Below, one piece after another: positions 24,892-33,816 of a stretch of DNA of 43,132 bases; the first letter of the stretch is position 1, and every line of letters starts with the position of its first letter. The stretch comes from Muribaculaceae bacterium. GTDB taxonomy: Bacteria > Bacteroidota > Bacteroidia > Bacteroidales > Muribaculaceae. Both the position numbers and the translations under genes were made by a program. The stretch is from the NCBI GenBank assembly GCA_009775265.1, contig VSPG01000019.1, positions 1-43,132 on the forward strand, written 5' to 3'. The notes beneath the pieces were generated by a model, which was not told where the DNA came from, made no database searches, and saw nothing but the letters and a program-made list of their open reading frames with translations.

Positions 24892-25365
24892 ATGAGTAGA
24901 AACCACGACGAACTTGCCGGCTGCACGCTGCTCGGCAACCAAGGCACAGAATATCCCACAGACTACGCGCCGCAGGTGCTCGAGACATTCCCGAACAAAC
25001 ATCCCGAGAACGACTACCTCGTCACATTCACCTGCCCGGAATTCACATCGCTCTGCCCGAAGACCGGGCAGCCCGACTTCGCGAAAATAATCATAAACTA
25101 CATCCCCGGCGAGCGCATGGTGGAGAGCAAAAGCTTGAAGCTCTACCTTTTCAGCTTCCGCAACCACGGCGATTTCCACGAAGACTGCATCAACATAATC
25201 ATGAAAGACCTCGTGGCGCTCATGCAGCCGCGCTACCTCGAGGTCATCGGCCTGTTCACCCCCCGCGGAGGCATCAGCATATACCCCTTCGCCAGCTACG
25301 CCGACGACGCACACGCCGACCTGCGCAGCGCACGGCTCCTCGCCGCCTTCCGCAACGACTTCTGA
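24892..25365 (+). CDS. queF: NADPH-dependent 7-cyano-7-deazaguanine reductase
   Basis: Reduces preQ0 to preQ1 in queuosine synthesis. The 157-residue single-domain (type I) enzyme has the catalytic C55 in FTSLCPKTGQPDF, followed by D62, and the QueF signature ESKSLKLYLFSFRNH. The frame continues upstream, but ATG at 24892 is the first after the promoter and gives the family N-terminus. queC follows after 11 bp. QueD and QueE are not in the window. Confidence 0.95.
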   Translation: MSRNHDELAGCTLLGNQGTEYPTDYAPQVLETFPNKHPENDYLVTFTCPEFTSLCPKTGQPDFAKIIINYIPGERMVESKSLKLYLFSFRNHGDFHEDCINIIMKDLVALMQPRYLEVIGLFTPRGGISIYPFASYADDAHADLRSARLLAAFRNDF

Positions 25366-25376
25366 CAACACACACT

Positions 25377-26033
25377 ATGAAAAAAGACTCCATTATGGTG
25401 CTCAGCGGAGGCATGGACTCCACCACCATGCTCCACGACTACGCCGAACGCATAGCGCTGGCCGTCACCTTCGACTACGGCTCCAACCACAACGCTCGCG
25501 AGATAGACTGCGCACGGTATAACTGCGCCCTGCTCGGAATCGAACTGGTGGAGGTGAAGATGGACTTCATCGGACGCCTGTTCAACAGCTCGCTGCTCAG
25601 CGGCGCCGACGCCATACCCGAAGGCGACTATGCCGACGCCAACATGCGCTCCACCGTGGTGCCTTTCCGCAACGGCATCATGCTCGCCGCCGCCGCAGGC
25701 CTGGCCGAAAGCCGGGGACTGCACACCGTCATGCTCGCCAACCATTCCGGCGACCATTCCATCTACCCCGACTGCCGCCCCGGATTCGTCGACGCCATGA
25801 GCCGCGCCATCAGCGAGGGCACCTACGACCACATATCAATCTTCGCCCCCTACACCGGCATGACAAAGACAGAGATAGCCGCACGCGGCGCTCAGCTCGG
25901 CATCGACTACGCCCACACCTACAGCTGCTACAAAGGCGGCGAACGCCACTGCGGACGGTGCGGCACATGCCGCGAACGGCGCGAGGCGCTGCGCGACGCC
26001 GGACTCGACGACCCCACACTCTACGAAGAATGA
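25377..26033 (+). CDS. queC: 7-cyano-7-deazaguanine synthase
   Basis: ATP-dependent synthesis of preQ0 from 7-carboxy-7-deazaguanine. The 218-residue protein has the PP-loop SGGMDST at 10-16 and the zinc site C184, C192, C195, C198 near the C-terminus. The length is normal. The queF-queC pair supplies consecutive steps. Its stop overlaps the start of the SIS gene (ATGA). Confidence 0.95.
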   Translation: MKKDSIMVLSGGMDSTTMLHDYAERIALAVTFDYGSNHNAREIDCARYNCALLGIELVEVKMDFIGRLFNSSLLSGADAIPEGDYADANMRSTVVPFRNGIMLAAAAGLAESRGLHTVMLANHSGDHSIYPDCRPGFVDAMSRAISEGTYDHISIFAPYTGMTKTEIAARGAQLGIDYAHTYSCYKGGERHCGRCGTCRERREALRDAGLDDPTLYEE

Positions 26034-26647
26034 ACGCCGACACCATCAGAGAATCCATGCGCGCCATACTGCGCGCCGAAAGCGAGGCCGTGGCCGCCAT
26101 ACCCGTGGGCGACGGCTACGTACGCGCCGTCGAGACCATCATCGACCGCGTGCACGGCCGACACGGCAAACTCGTCACGTCCGGAATGGGCAAAGCCGGG
26201 CAGATAGCCATGAACATGGCCACCACATTCTGCTCCACAGGCACCCCGGCCGTGTTCCTCCACCCCAGCGAGGCACAGCACGGCGACCTCGGCGTGCTCG
26301 CCCCCGACGACGTACTCCTGCTCGTGAGCAACTCCGGCAAGACACGCGAGATCCTCGAGCTAATCGACCTCGCCGACGGCCTCTACGACGGTCTCCCGAA
26401 GATAGTCATCACCGGCGCGCCCGACAGCCCGCTCGCGCAGCGCGCCGACGCCGTGCTGCTCACGGGAGCCGCTCCCGAAGTGTGCCCCCTCGGTCTCACG
26501 CCCACCACCAGCACCACCGTCATGACCGTCATAGGCGACATACTCGTCGTCAACGTAATGAACAACATCGACTTCTCTCGCACCGACTACGCACGCCGCC
26601 ACCACGGAGGCTACCTCGGCGTGGCCGCACGCGGCGAAAACCGCTGA
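26030..26647 (+). CDS. SIS-domain sugar isomerase, KpsF/GutQ-like without CBS domains
   Basis: A 205-residue protein made of one SIS domain: TSGMGKAGQIA (50-60), HGDLG (84-88), SNSGKT (100-105), and a C-terminal NIDFSRTDYARRHHGG helix. It is closest in motifs to arabinose-5-phosphate isomerases, which make the KDO precursor, but the usual C-terminal CBS pair is absent, so the substrate is less certain. ATG at 26030 overlaps the queC stop. The PfkB-like gene follows after 8 bp. Confidence 0.85.
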   Translation: MNADTIRESMRAILRAESEAVAAIPVGDGYVRAVETIIDRVHGRHGKLVTSGMGKAGQIAMNMATTFCSTGTPAVFLHPSEAQHGDLGVLAPDDVLLLVSNSGKTREILELIDLADGLYDGLPKIVITGAPDSPLAQRADAVLLTGAAPEVCPLGLTPTTSTTVMTVIGDILVVNVMNNIDFSRTDYARRHHGGYLGVAARGENR

Positions 26648-26655
26648 ATACACCC

Positions 26656-27573
26656 ATGGACAACCGCAAAAAAATCATCTGCATAGGCGAATGCGCCCTC
26701 GACATAGTGTTCGGCCCCGACGGCACGCCCCTCGGCTCCATGCCCGGCGGACGCCTCGCCAACGCCGCAGCCCTCCTGGCACGCGACGGCTTGCCCGTCA
26801 CAATGGCCGGCGAAGCCGCTGCCGACGCCGTGGGCGACACCGTGGTGGCTTTCCTCGCCGACGCCGGAGCCGACACCCGCTGCATCGACCGCTTCACGGA
26901 AGGACGCACGCCCGTCACCGTCTTCATGCCCGCGGCCGACGGCGCTACGGCAGCCACGCGCTACGAGGCCTACGCCGACGACTGCTTCGACATCGTGTGG
27001 CCGCGCATCGACGAAGGCGACATCGTGGTGTTCGGCGGCTACTACGCCATCGACCGACGCATGCGCCGGCGCATGCTCCCGCTGCTCCAGCACGCCGCCG
27101 AGCGCAAAGCCCTGCTCGTCTACCTGCCGGGCTACCTGCCGCAGCAAGAGCCGCGCATCACGCGCGTGATGCCCTCAATCCTCGAAAACATGGAGATGGC
27201 ACACATCGTGTGCACGCGCTCGGCCGACCTGCACACCATCTTCGGAGCGCGCGACGCAGCAGCCTGCTACCGCAACAACATCAGCTTCTACTGCCGCCTG
27301 CTGCTGAACGTCGACGCCCCGGCCCGCACTATCTCATGCTACAGCCCCGGAGCCGTCGAATCGCTCGCCCTGCCGCTCTCGCCCTGCGCGGCGCTCATAT
27401 GGAACGCCGGCGTGGCCGCAGGAGCCGTCAAGGCGCTGTACGAGGCAGGAGCATCGCCCGAGACGCTCGACGCCGCCTGCGCCGACCTGCGCGGCAGCAT
27501 CCTGCGCGGCGCCGTGGCCACAGCCGACACCGCCGTGTGCGCCCTCGCCGACGACTGGCAGCGAACACACTGA
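26656..27573 (+). CDS. PfkB-family carbohydrate kinase homologue with altered catalytic motif
   Basis: A 305-residue ribokinase-fold protein: N-terminal CIGECALDIVFG, the substrate-side signature PGGRLANAA near 36-44, and alternating strands and helices to the end. The second PfkB signature, normally DTxGAGD with the catalytic Asp, reads W249-N250-A251-G252-V253, so the catalytic base is missing and activity is doubtful. It could be a binding or regulatory protein. It sits between the SIS gene (8 bp) and ribH (44 bp). ATG at 26656 is chosen over upstream in-frame codons because it begins just before the first beta strand. Confidence 0.82.
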   Translation: MDNRKKIICIGECALDIVFGPDGTPLGSMPGGRLANAAALLARDGLPVTMAGEAAADAVGDTVVAFLADAGADTRCIDRFTEGRTPVTVFMPAADGATAATRYEAYADDCFDIVWPRIDEGDIVVFGGYYAIDRRMRRRMLPLLQHAAERKALLVYLPGYLPQQEPRITRVMPSILENMEMAHIVCTRSADLHTIFGARDAAACYRNNISFYCRLLLNVDAPARTISCYSPGAVESLALPLSPCAALIWNAGVAAGAVKALYEAGASPETLDAACADLRGSILRGAVATADTAVCALADDWQRTH

Positions 27574-27617
27574 ATCCCCACCCGACCGAAACACAACAAG
27601 CAACAAAAAGAATACAC

Positions 27618-28109
27618 ATGTCAACAGCTCTCTCACATTCCGCACCCGCCGGCCAGCTGCCCGCAGTAGAAGACAAGCGCGTGGCCATAGTCACCGCCGA
27701 GTGGAACCGCCACATCACGGCCGCCCTGCGCGACGGAGCCGTACACACCCTGAACACGGCCGGAATAGCCGGCGACGCCATCGACCTCTACGACGTGCCC
27801 GGAGCCGTCGAACTCACTTTTGCCGCCTCGCAGCTCATCGAAGCCGGCATGTACGACGCCGTGATAGTCTTCGGCTGCGTAATCCGCGGCGACACGCCCC
27901 ATTTCGACTACGTGTGCCAGAGCGTGACACAGGGAGTCACCGCCCTCAACGCCGACTGCGACACACCCGTCATCTTCGGCGTGCTCACCGTCAACACCGA
28001 GCAGCAGGCACTCGAACGCATCGGCGGCCCGCTCGGCCACAAAGGATGCGAAGCCGCCGAAGCCGCCGTGAAAATGATGGCCTTCGTCGACAAAGTGAAG
28101 AACTCATGA
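27618..28109 (+). CDS. ribH: 6,7-dimethyl-8-ribityllumazine synthase
   Basis: Condenses the ribityl pyrimidine with dihydroxybutanone phosphate to give lumazine, the substrate of RibE (2410-3021). The 163-residue protein has all signature blocks: VPGAVELTFAA, GCVIRGDTPHFDYVC with the catalytic His, and TPVIFGVLTVNTEQQALER followed by GHKG. ATG at 27618 gives the usual short N-terminal extension. The stop overlaps the lipoprotein start (ATGA). Confidence 0.95.
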   Translation: MSTALSHSAPAGQLPAVEDKRVAIVTAEWNRHITAALRDGAVHTLNTAGIAGDAIDLYDVPGAVELTFAASQLIEAGMYDAVIVFGCVIRGDTPHFDYVCQSVTQGVTALNADCDTPVIFGVLTVNTEQQALERIGGPLGHKGCEAAEAAVKMMAFVDKVKNS

Positions 28110-28537
28110 GATTCGCCCTCTTAACCCCCGCCGCGCTCCTGCTGGCCGCCTGCGCCGGCACTCCGGCCGCCGAACGCATCGGCGCAGCCGAGATGAGCCT
28201 CGAGGCAGGCGACCTCGACGCCGCACGCCGAGGCGCCGAACACGCCATCGCCGCACACGACACTGCCCACCTCACCGCCGGCGAGCTGTGCCGCCTGGCG
28301 CTCGTCTACGCCACCGTCGGCGACGACAACAGCGGCAACGAGGCCGACGTGGCCATGGCCGCGCGCTGCATACGCCGCGCCCTCGCCAAGGACTCCGCGG
28401 CCGTCGACTCGTTCATCCACGCCATGCCCGTCGAGCAGCGCCCGCTCATGACCCTCGCCGTGCAGCTGTGCCGCACAGCCTCCGCCGACGGCCTCCGCCA
28501 GTACGAAGAAAACGACAGCATACCCACGCAGCAATGA
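28106..28537 (+). CDS. Small hypothetical lipoprotein
   Basis: A 143-residue protein with a lipoprotein signal ending in LLAAC (lipidated C16). The mature part is Ala-rich and helical, with paired-helix spacing reminiscent of a TPR-like fold (two to three repeats around 25-110). I do not recognise the family. Both ends overlap neighbours by ATGA, so it is firmly part of the operon between ribH and the SUI1 gene. Confidence 0.8.
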   Translation: MRFALLTPAALLLAACAGTPAAERIGAAEMSLEAGDLDAARRGAEHAIAAHDTAHLTAGELCRLALVYATVGDDNSGNEADVAMAARCIRRALAKDSAAVDSFIHAMPVEQRPLMTLAVQLCRTASADGLRQYEENDSIPTQQ

Positions 28538-28863
28538 CCGACAACCGACTCGAAGCCCTCGCCGCTTTCCTCGCTGCCAACCCGGACCTCCCGGAAGGCG
28601 ACACCGCCCCCGCCGCGACGGAGCCATCCGCCCCCCTGCCCGTGCTCACCATAAGCATGGAGCGCAAAGGACGCGGAGGCAAGACAGCCACCATCATCGC
28701 AGGCTTTGCTTCTGAGGCACAGGCCTCCGACACCGCGTCGGCACTGAAAAAACGCCTTGCCACAGGCGGCTCGGCACGCGCATGCGAAGTCCTTCTCCAA
28801 GGCGACCGACGCGACGCCGTGCGCTCCGCGCTGCAGGCCATGGGATTCAAAACCAAGGGCTGA
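28534..28863 (+). CDS. SUI1/YciH-type translation factor homologue
   Basis: 109 residues; the C-terminal two thirds form a SUI1 domain: LTISMERKGRGGKTATIIAG, then a helix and LLQGDRRDAVRSALQAMGF. Homologous to eIF1 and bacterial YciH, which affects initiation fidelity; its role in Bacteroidetes is unclear. The start overlaps the lipoprotein TGA, and its own TGA shares one base with the next ATG. Confidence 0.88.
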   Translation: MTDNRLEALAAFLAANPDLPEGDTAPAATEPSAPLPVLTISMERKGRGGKTATIIAGFASEAQASDTASALKKRLATGGSARACEVLLQGDRRDAVRSALQAMGFKTKG

Positions 28864-31800
28864 TGCTCACCATCTACAAGGCGTCGGCCGGTTCGGGCAA
28901 GACCTACACGCTTGCTTTCGAATATATAAAAGCGCTGCTCGGCGTCAAAACCGACGACGGCACAGCCTACCGCCTCAACGGCGACCACAGTCCCGCCGGC
29001 AGGCGCATGCCGCGGCGGCACCGCTCCATTCTCGCCATCACCTTCACCAACAAGGCCACCGACGAGATGAAAGAGCGCATCATCGGCAAGCTCGACGCTC
29101 TCGCCCGCCCCGACGCACCCGGCCGGCCGGCCGACTATGCCGACCGCCTGCAGCAGCTTTTCGGCTGCTCCCGCAGCCGTCTCGCCGCCGAAGCCGCCGC
29201 CGCGCTGCGCGACCTGCTCAACGACTACCGCCACTTCAACGTAAGCACCATCGACTCGTTTTTCCAGACGGTGCTGCGCACATTCGCGCGCGAGGTCGAC
29301 CGCCAGGGCGACTACGAGGTGGAACTCAACGACCGCTACGCTGTGGCGGCCGGCGTCGGCATGCTGTTCGACGACCTCAACTTCGGCGTCGCCCCGCGCG
29401 AGCAGCAGATAAAGCGTTGGATAGCCGAATACATGCGCAGCCGCATAGCCCGCGGACGCAGTTTCAACATCTTCGACCGCTCCAGCCGCCTCGCGGGCGA
29501 AGTGGTGAGCTACGTCCACAAGATGTGCGGCGAAGACTTCAAGCCACACGCCGCAGCCACCATGGCCTATCTCGACAACCCCGGCGCCCTGCGCCGCTAC
29601 CGGGCCGCAGTCGACGCAGCCCGGCGCGAAACGGCGGCAGGCATGCAGGCCGCCGCCACCGCCGCCCTCGAAGCCCTCGACGCCGAAGGCCCGGGACGCG
29701 AAATCTGCCGCGCAGCATTCACATCCATGCTCGAGACAGCCGCCGCCGGGCGCATGCCCGACGCCAAGAAATTCGGCATCGGCGACCCCTCAGCCGCCAA
29801 GACATTCAAGGCCATACGCGAACGCGGCGACGACAAGGACATCTACGTGTCCTCCAGACTGCCGAAAGTAAAAGGCAAGGCCGCCTACCCGGCCGCCACG
29901 CTCTCCGCCGTGCTGCGCGACGCGGCCGACGCCCTGCAGCAGGCATTCGTGCGCTCGGCCATGCTCGACGCCGTGGCCGACGCCCTTCCGTCGCTCGAAT
30001 TCCTCGGCCTGGCATGGAAATACGTGGCCGACTACCGCCGCAACAACAACCTCGTGCTGATGAGCGACACTAACGACCTGCTGCGGCGCATCATCGACGG
30101 CTCCGACGTGCCTTTCATCTACGAGCGCATCGGCGTGGAACTGAAGCATTTCCTCATCGACGAATTCCAGGACACCAGCGTGATGCAGTGGCAGAACCTC
30201 CGTCCGCTCGTGGCCAACGGCCTCGCCACACAGGCCGACAGCCTCATCATAGGCGACGAGAAACAGGCCATCTACCGCTTCCGCAACTCCGACAGCAGCC
30301 TGCTCCACCACAAAGTGGCACGCCGGGACTTCCCCACCCTCCACCTCGAGCGCGGCACCGACCCCGCCGACAACACCAACCACCGCAGCGCCCACGGCAT
30401 AGTGCGCTTCAACAACGCGCTTTTCACGCGCCTTGCGTCCACACTCGGCGTGGACGGCTACGAGAACGTGCGCCAGAGCCTGTCGGCAAAATACGCGGGC
30501 ATGGACGCCTATGTGTGCCTGCGCACATTCGACTCCCTCGCGACTTCCTCGGAAAGCACAGAAAAACCCTCGGCTGCGGAAAAGCGCGAAGCCTCCGTCG
30601 ACGCCATGGCGGCCGAAATCCTGCGACAGCACGACGCAGGCTACCCGTGGCGACGCATCGCCGTGCTGGTGCGCCGACGCTCCGAAGCCCAGGAAGTGGT
30701 CGACACGCTCATGCGCCGCCACCCGTCCGTCCCGCTGCTCAGCAACGAGGGCCTGAGGCTCGACAGCAGCGCCGCCGTGCGCCTCATAGTCAGCGTGCTC
30801 AAGTTCGTCGACCGCTCCTACACTCCCGCCGCTGGCACCGACGGCAGCACATACGCAAGCTACGGCGACATCCTGCTCATGCTCTCGCGCTTCGAATACG
30901 CCGTGGGGCGCGGACAGCTATCGGCCGACGAAGCCCTCGGAGTGGCCATCGGCGGCGACTCGTCGGAAGCACTCGCCGCGGAAGCGTCCGACATCAGGGC
31001 GGCACGCGCGGGCAATCTCGCGGCACTCGTCGAAATCATCATCGGACGCAACGTGCCTCCGCAGCAACGCGAACGCGAATTTGCCTACATCGCGGCTTTC
31101 CAGGACACCGTGGCCGACTACTGCGCGCGCTACAACCCGTCTGTCCACGCATTCCTCGCGTGGTGGGAACGAAACTCACCGCGCCTCACCGTGGGGGCCG
31201 CCGCCACGCTCGACGCCGTTGCCGTCATGACCGTGCACAAAGCCAAAGGCCTCGAATGGGACTGTGTGCACATCCCGTTTGCCAACTGGCAGATAGAACC
31301 CCGCAGCGAGGACGTGTGGATGCCCATGGACGGCATACCCCTCGGCGACCCGGCCGACCGCCCTCCCGTGCTCGCCATGCCCCTCGGCCGCATATGGGCC
31401 GAGGCAGGCCCGCCATGGGACGCCGCCTACGCTGCCAACGCCGCGCTGCAGACCGCCGACAACCTCAACATGACCTACGTGGCCTTCACGCGTCCCGTGC
31501 GCGAACTGCACGTGCACTACGACCCCTCGGCCGGCGTCGGCCGTCTGCTGCCCGACGCCCTGCGCGCCGCCCACCCCTCCGACGCCGCGCCCGAAGGCCT
31601 CCCGCTCGCCCAAGGCGCCGCGGACGGCTGCGAGGGATGCTACACCTACGGCACACCCACCGCCCCGGCCGCACAGAAACCCGAGAGCAGCCGGGACGAC
31701 ACGATGTCTGCGCCGCCCTACCGCGTGTGCCTGCGCGACGACACCCGCGAACTCACCTGCGTGGCCGACATCACCAACAGCCCCGACGACGACGAACTCG

Positions 31801-32315
31801 AGATAGGCAACGAAGCCGACACGCGCCAACCGCTGCCGGCCATAGCCCGCAGCGACGAGGACAGCGCGCGAATCCGCGCCGCCGGACGCGGCAACGACCT
31901 CCACAACATCCTCGCGCGCATGCGCACCCTCGACGACCTCGACCACGCCCTCGCAAAGGTGTGCGACGCCGCAGGCGCCGGCGACTCCGTGCGCCGGGCC
32001 TACCGCGCCCTGCTCTCCGAAGCCTTCGGGGCGGGCGGCGAACAGGCCGCGGCATGGTTCGCCCCCGGACTGCGCGTGCTCGCCGAACGCACCATCTACG
32101 TGGGCCGCGACAACCGCAGCTTCCGCCCCGACCGCATCGTATTCCGTCCCGACGGCAGCGCCGACGTCATAGACTACAAATTCACCGCCGAGCCCTCCGA
32201 CGCCCACCGGCGCCAGGTCGCGCAATACCTCGACATGATGCGAGACATGGGCCACACCCGTGTCTGCGGCTACCTGTGGTATCCCGAACTGCGCATCATC
32301 GAGCGCGTGGACTGA
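28863..32315 (+). CDS. UvrD/RecB/AddA-type helicase-nuclease
   Basis: An 1150-residue superfamily 1 helicase with a C-terminal nuclease. Walker A ASAGSGKT at 7-14; TFTNKATDEMKERI; motif II D433-E-F-Q-D-T; IIGDEKQAIYRFRNSD; motif V MTVHKAKGLEWD; motif VI YVAFTRPVREL, in which the common TRAR reads TRPV. The C-terminal PD-(D/E)XK nuclease is seen in DRIVFRPDG and D1104-Y1105-K1106 followed by QVAQYLDMM. This is the AddA/RecB design for double-strand break processing. The AddB partner is not adjacent on either side. It ends the long operon that starts at queF. Confidence 0.9.
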   Translation: MLTIYKASAGSGKTYTLAFEYIKALLGVKTDDGTAYRLNGDHSPAGRRMPRRHRSILAITFTNKATDEMKERIIGKLDALARPDAPGRPADYADRLQQLFGCSRSRLAAEAAAALRDLLNDYRHFNVSTIDSFFQTVLRTFAREVDRQGDYEVELNDRYAVAAGVGMLFDDLNFGVAPREQQIKRWIAEYMRSRIARGRSFNIFDRSSRLAGEVVSYVHKMCGEDFKPHAAATMAYLDNPGALRRYRAAVDAARRETAAGMQAAATAALEALDAEGPGREICRAAFTSMLETAAAGRMPDAKKFGIGDPSAAKTFKAIRERGDDKDIYVSSRLPKVKGKAAYPAATLSAVLRDAADALQQAFVRSAMLDAVADALPSLEFLGLAWKYVADYRRNNNLVLMSDTNDLLRRIIDGSDVPFIYERIGVELKHFLIDEFQDTSVMQWQNLRPLVANGLATQADSLIIGDEKQAIYRFRNSDSSLLHHKVARRDFPTLHLERGTDPADNTNHRSAHGIVRFNNALFTRLASTLGVDGYENVRQSLSAKYAGMDAYVCLRTFDSLATSSESTEKPSAAEKREASVDAMAAEILRQHDAGYPWRRIAVLVRRRSEAQEVVDTLMRRHPSVPLLSNEGLRLDSSAAVRLIVSVLKFVDRSYTPAAGTDGSTYASYGDILLMLSRFEYAVGRGQLSADEALGVAIGGDSSEALAAEASDIRAARAGNLAALVEIIIGRNVPPQQREREFAYIAAFQDTVADYCARYNPSVHAFLAWWERNSPRLTVGAAATLDAVAVMTVHKAKGLEWDCVHIPFANWQIEPRSEDVWMPMDGIPLGDPADRPPVLAMPLGRIWAEAGPPWDAAYAANAALQTADNLNMTYVAFTRPVRELHVHYDPSAGVGRLLPDALRAAHPSDAAPEGLPLAQGAADGCEGCYTYGTPTAPAAQKPESSRDDTMSAPPYRVCLRDDTRELTCVADITNSPDDDELEIGNEADTRQPLPAIARSDEDSARIRAAGRGNDLHNILARMRTLDDLDHALAKVCDAAGAGDSVRRAYRALLSEAFGAGGEQAAAWFAPGLRVLAERTIYVGRDNRSFRPDRIVFRPDGSADVIDYKFTAEPSDAHRRQVAQYLDMMRDMGHTRVCGYLWYPELRIIERVD

Positions 32316-32430
32316 CACCGGCACACCGGCAAAGCGCACACCCTCAGACGTTTTTTAACCTAATATTCACCTCAAAGGGTAAATTTTGTTAAAATTAGTT
32401 TAATTTCATACTATAATAATCTATAATTGT

Positions 32431-32438
32431 TAACTTTG
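32431..32438 (+). promoter_or_regulatory. -7 box of the fimbrial operon promoter
   Basis: TAACTTTG lies in a strongly AT-rich stretch (32345-32435), about 100 bp before the first gene at 32542. No exact -33 TTTG is found at the right distance (TTTC at 32404 is 23 nt away). The long leader (about 100 nt) leaves room for post-transcriptional control. Nothing else is evident in 32316-32541. Confidence 0.5.
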
Positions 32439-32541
32439 CCGACCGAAACACCACAAGTAGCTTAAGTATAAGATTTTATCCTGAAGTGAACGCGCCATTT
32501 AACCGACGCGCAACCCGAAGTCCTATATTTCACATTCAACC

Positions 32542-33816
32542 ATGAAAGTCATAGACTGGTTATTAGTGTTGCTTTTATCCGCAAGCCCCGTCGCATCCGC
32601 ACAAAGCATGCGACACGACACACTGCACACCATCGTGAACTTCCGGAAAGGCTACTCGGTGCTGGATTCGGACTACATGGACAACGGCACGCGTCTGCGC
32701 CGGCTCTCCGACCGCATTGCCGAACTGCGAGACGACAGCATAATGACTATAGAACGCGTGTGCGTGAGGGGAGCCGCGTCGCCCGACGGCTACACCAACC
32801 GCAACCTCGCCCTCTCGCGCAAGCGCGCACGCACCATCGCCGATTATCTTTCGCACAACACCCCGCTGCCCGACAGCATCTTCACCGTGGAAGCCGCCGG
32901 CATAGACTGGGCGCAGCTCGAAGCCATGGTCGACACATCATCTATGCCCTACCGCGAAGAAGTGCTCGAAATCCTGCGCACGGTGCCGCAATGGGTGTTC
33001 GAAGGAAACGCCATCGTCGACAGCCGCAAGCGCCGCCTCGGCATGCTGCACGGCGGCCGCCCCTACAACTACATGGCCACGCACTTCTTCCCCGCCATGC
33101 GCCAGGCTTGCTTCATCACCGAAGTGTGCATGACGGAGCGCGCCGTGCCGGCCACACAGCCCGACACCACGTCGGCTGCCCCGGCTCTGCCCTCCGCGCC
33201 GTCCCGGCACGATGACGCCGCACCGGCGCCCGACCGCGCAACATCGGCCGACGCCGTGCCAGCCGCACACCCCGCCGCACACCCCTTCCACTTCGCATTG
33301 AAGACAAACATGCTATACGACGCCGCAGCAGTGCCCAACATAGGCCTGGAAATAGCCATAGACCGCAAATGGTCGCTGACAGCCAACGGCATGCTCGCAT
33401 GGTGGAGCCGCGAGCGCTCACACTACTACTACCGATTTCGCGGCGGCGAGGTGGAAGCTCGCCGCTGGTGGACATGTCCACGCCCCGGAAAAGGCGACGG
33501 ATGCCTGACCGGCCACCACCTCGGCCTCTACGCACAGCTGTTCGACTATGACATAGAGCTCGGAGGCACAGGACGCCAGAGCGACGGTCCCTGCTTCGGA
33601 GCCGGCATCTCCTACGGCTACTCCCTGCCCGTGAGCCGCCTGTTCTGCATCGACTTCACGGTAGGCATCGGGTGGATAGGCGGACAATACAGGAAATATC
33701 GCCCGGCCGACGGCTGCTACGTGTGGCAATCGACCGTGCGCCACAACTGGTTCGGCCCCACAAAAGCCGAAATATCGCTCGTGTACAAACTCGGCGGGAA
33801 AGGAGGACGGCGATGA
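32542..33816 (+). CDS. DUF3575 outer-membrane protein with OmpA-like N-terminal domain
   Basis: 424 residues. A signal peptide ends near ASA-Q (20/21). Residues about 30-165 resemble an OmpA-type domain (VRGAASPDGYTNRNLALS and RARTIADYL, as in peptidoglycan-binding OmpA segments). An Ala/Pro/Asp-rich linker spans about 205-250. The C-terminal part (about 255-424) has the DUF3575 pattern: FALKTNMLYDAAAVPNIGLE, aromatic-rich strands, and a final Phe/Tyr-ended strand, consistent with a small beta barrel. DUF3575 genes commonly open Bacteroidales fimbrial loci. Its stop overlaps the next start (ATGA). Confidence 0.87.
   Translation: MKVIDWLLVLLLSASPVASAQSMRHDTLHTIVNFRKGYSVLDSDYMDNGTRLRRLSDRIAELRDDSIMTIERVCVRGAASPDGYTNRNLALSRKRARTIADYLSHNTPLPDSIFTVEAAGIDWAQLEAMVDTSSMPYREEVLEILRTVPQWVFEGNAIVDSRKRRLGMLHGGRPYNYMATHFFPAMRQACFITEVCMTERAVPATQPDTTSAAPALPSAPSRHDDAAPAPDRATSADAVPAAHPAAHPFHFALKTNMLYDAAAVPNIGLEIAIDRKWSLTANGMLAWWSRERSHYYYRFRGGEVEARRWWTCPRPGKGDGCLTGHHLGLYAQLFDYDIELGGTGRQSDGPCFGAGISYGYSLPVSRLFCIDFTVGIGWIGGQYRKYRPADGCYVWQSTVRHNWFGPTKAEISLVYKLGGKGGRR

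Noticed and set aside
30188..32392. A 734-codon open frame on the plus strand inside the helicase-nuclease gene
   Set aside because: Arg/Pro/His-rich out-of-frame shadow of the real gene; no motif, no promoter.
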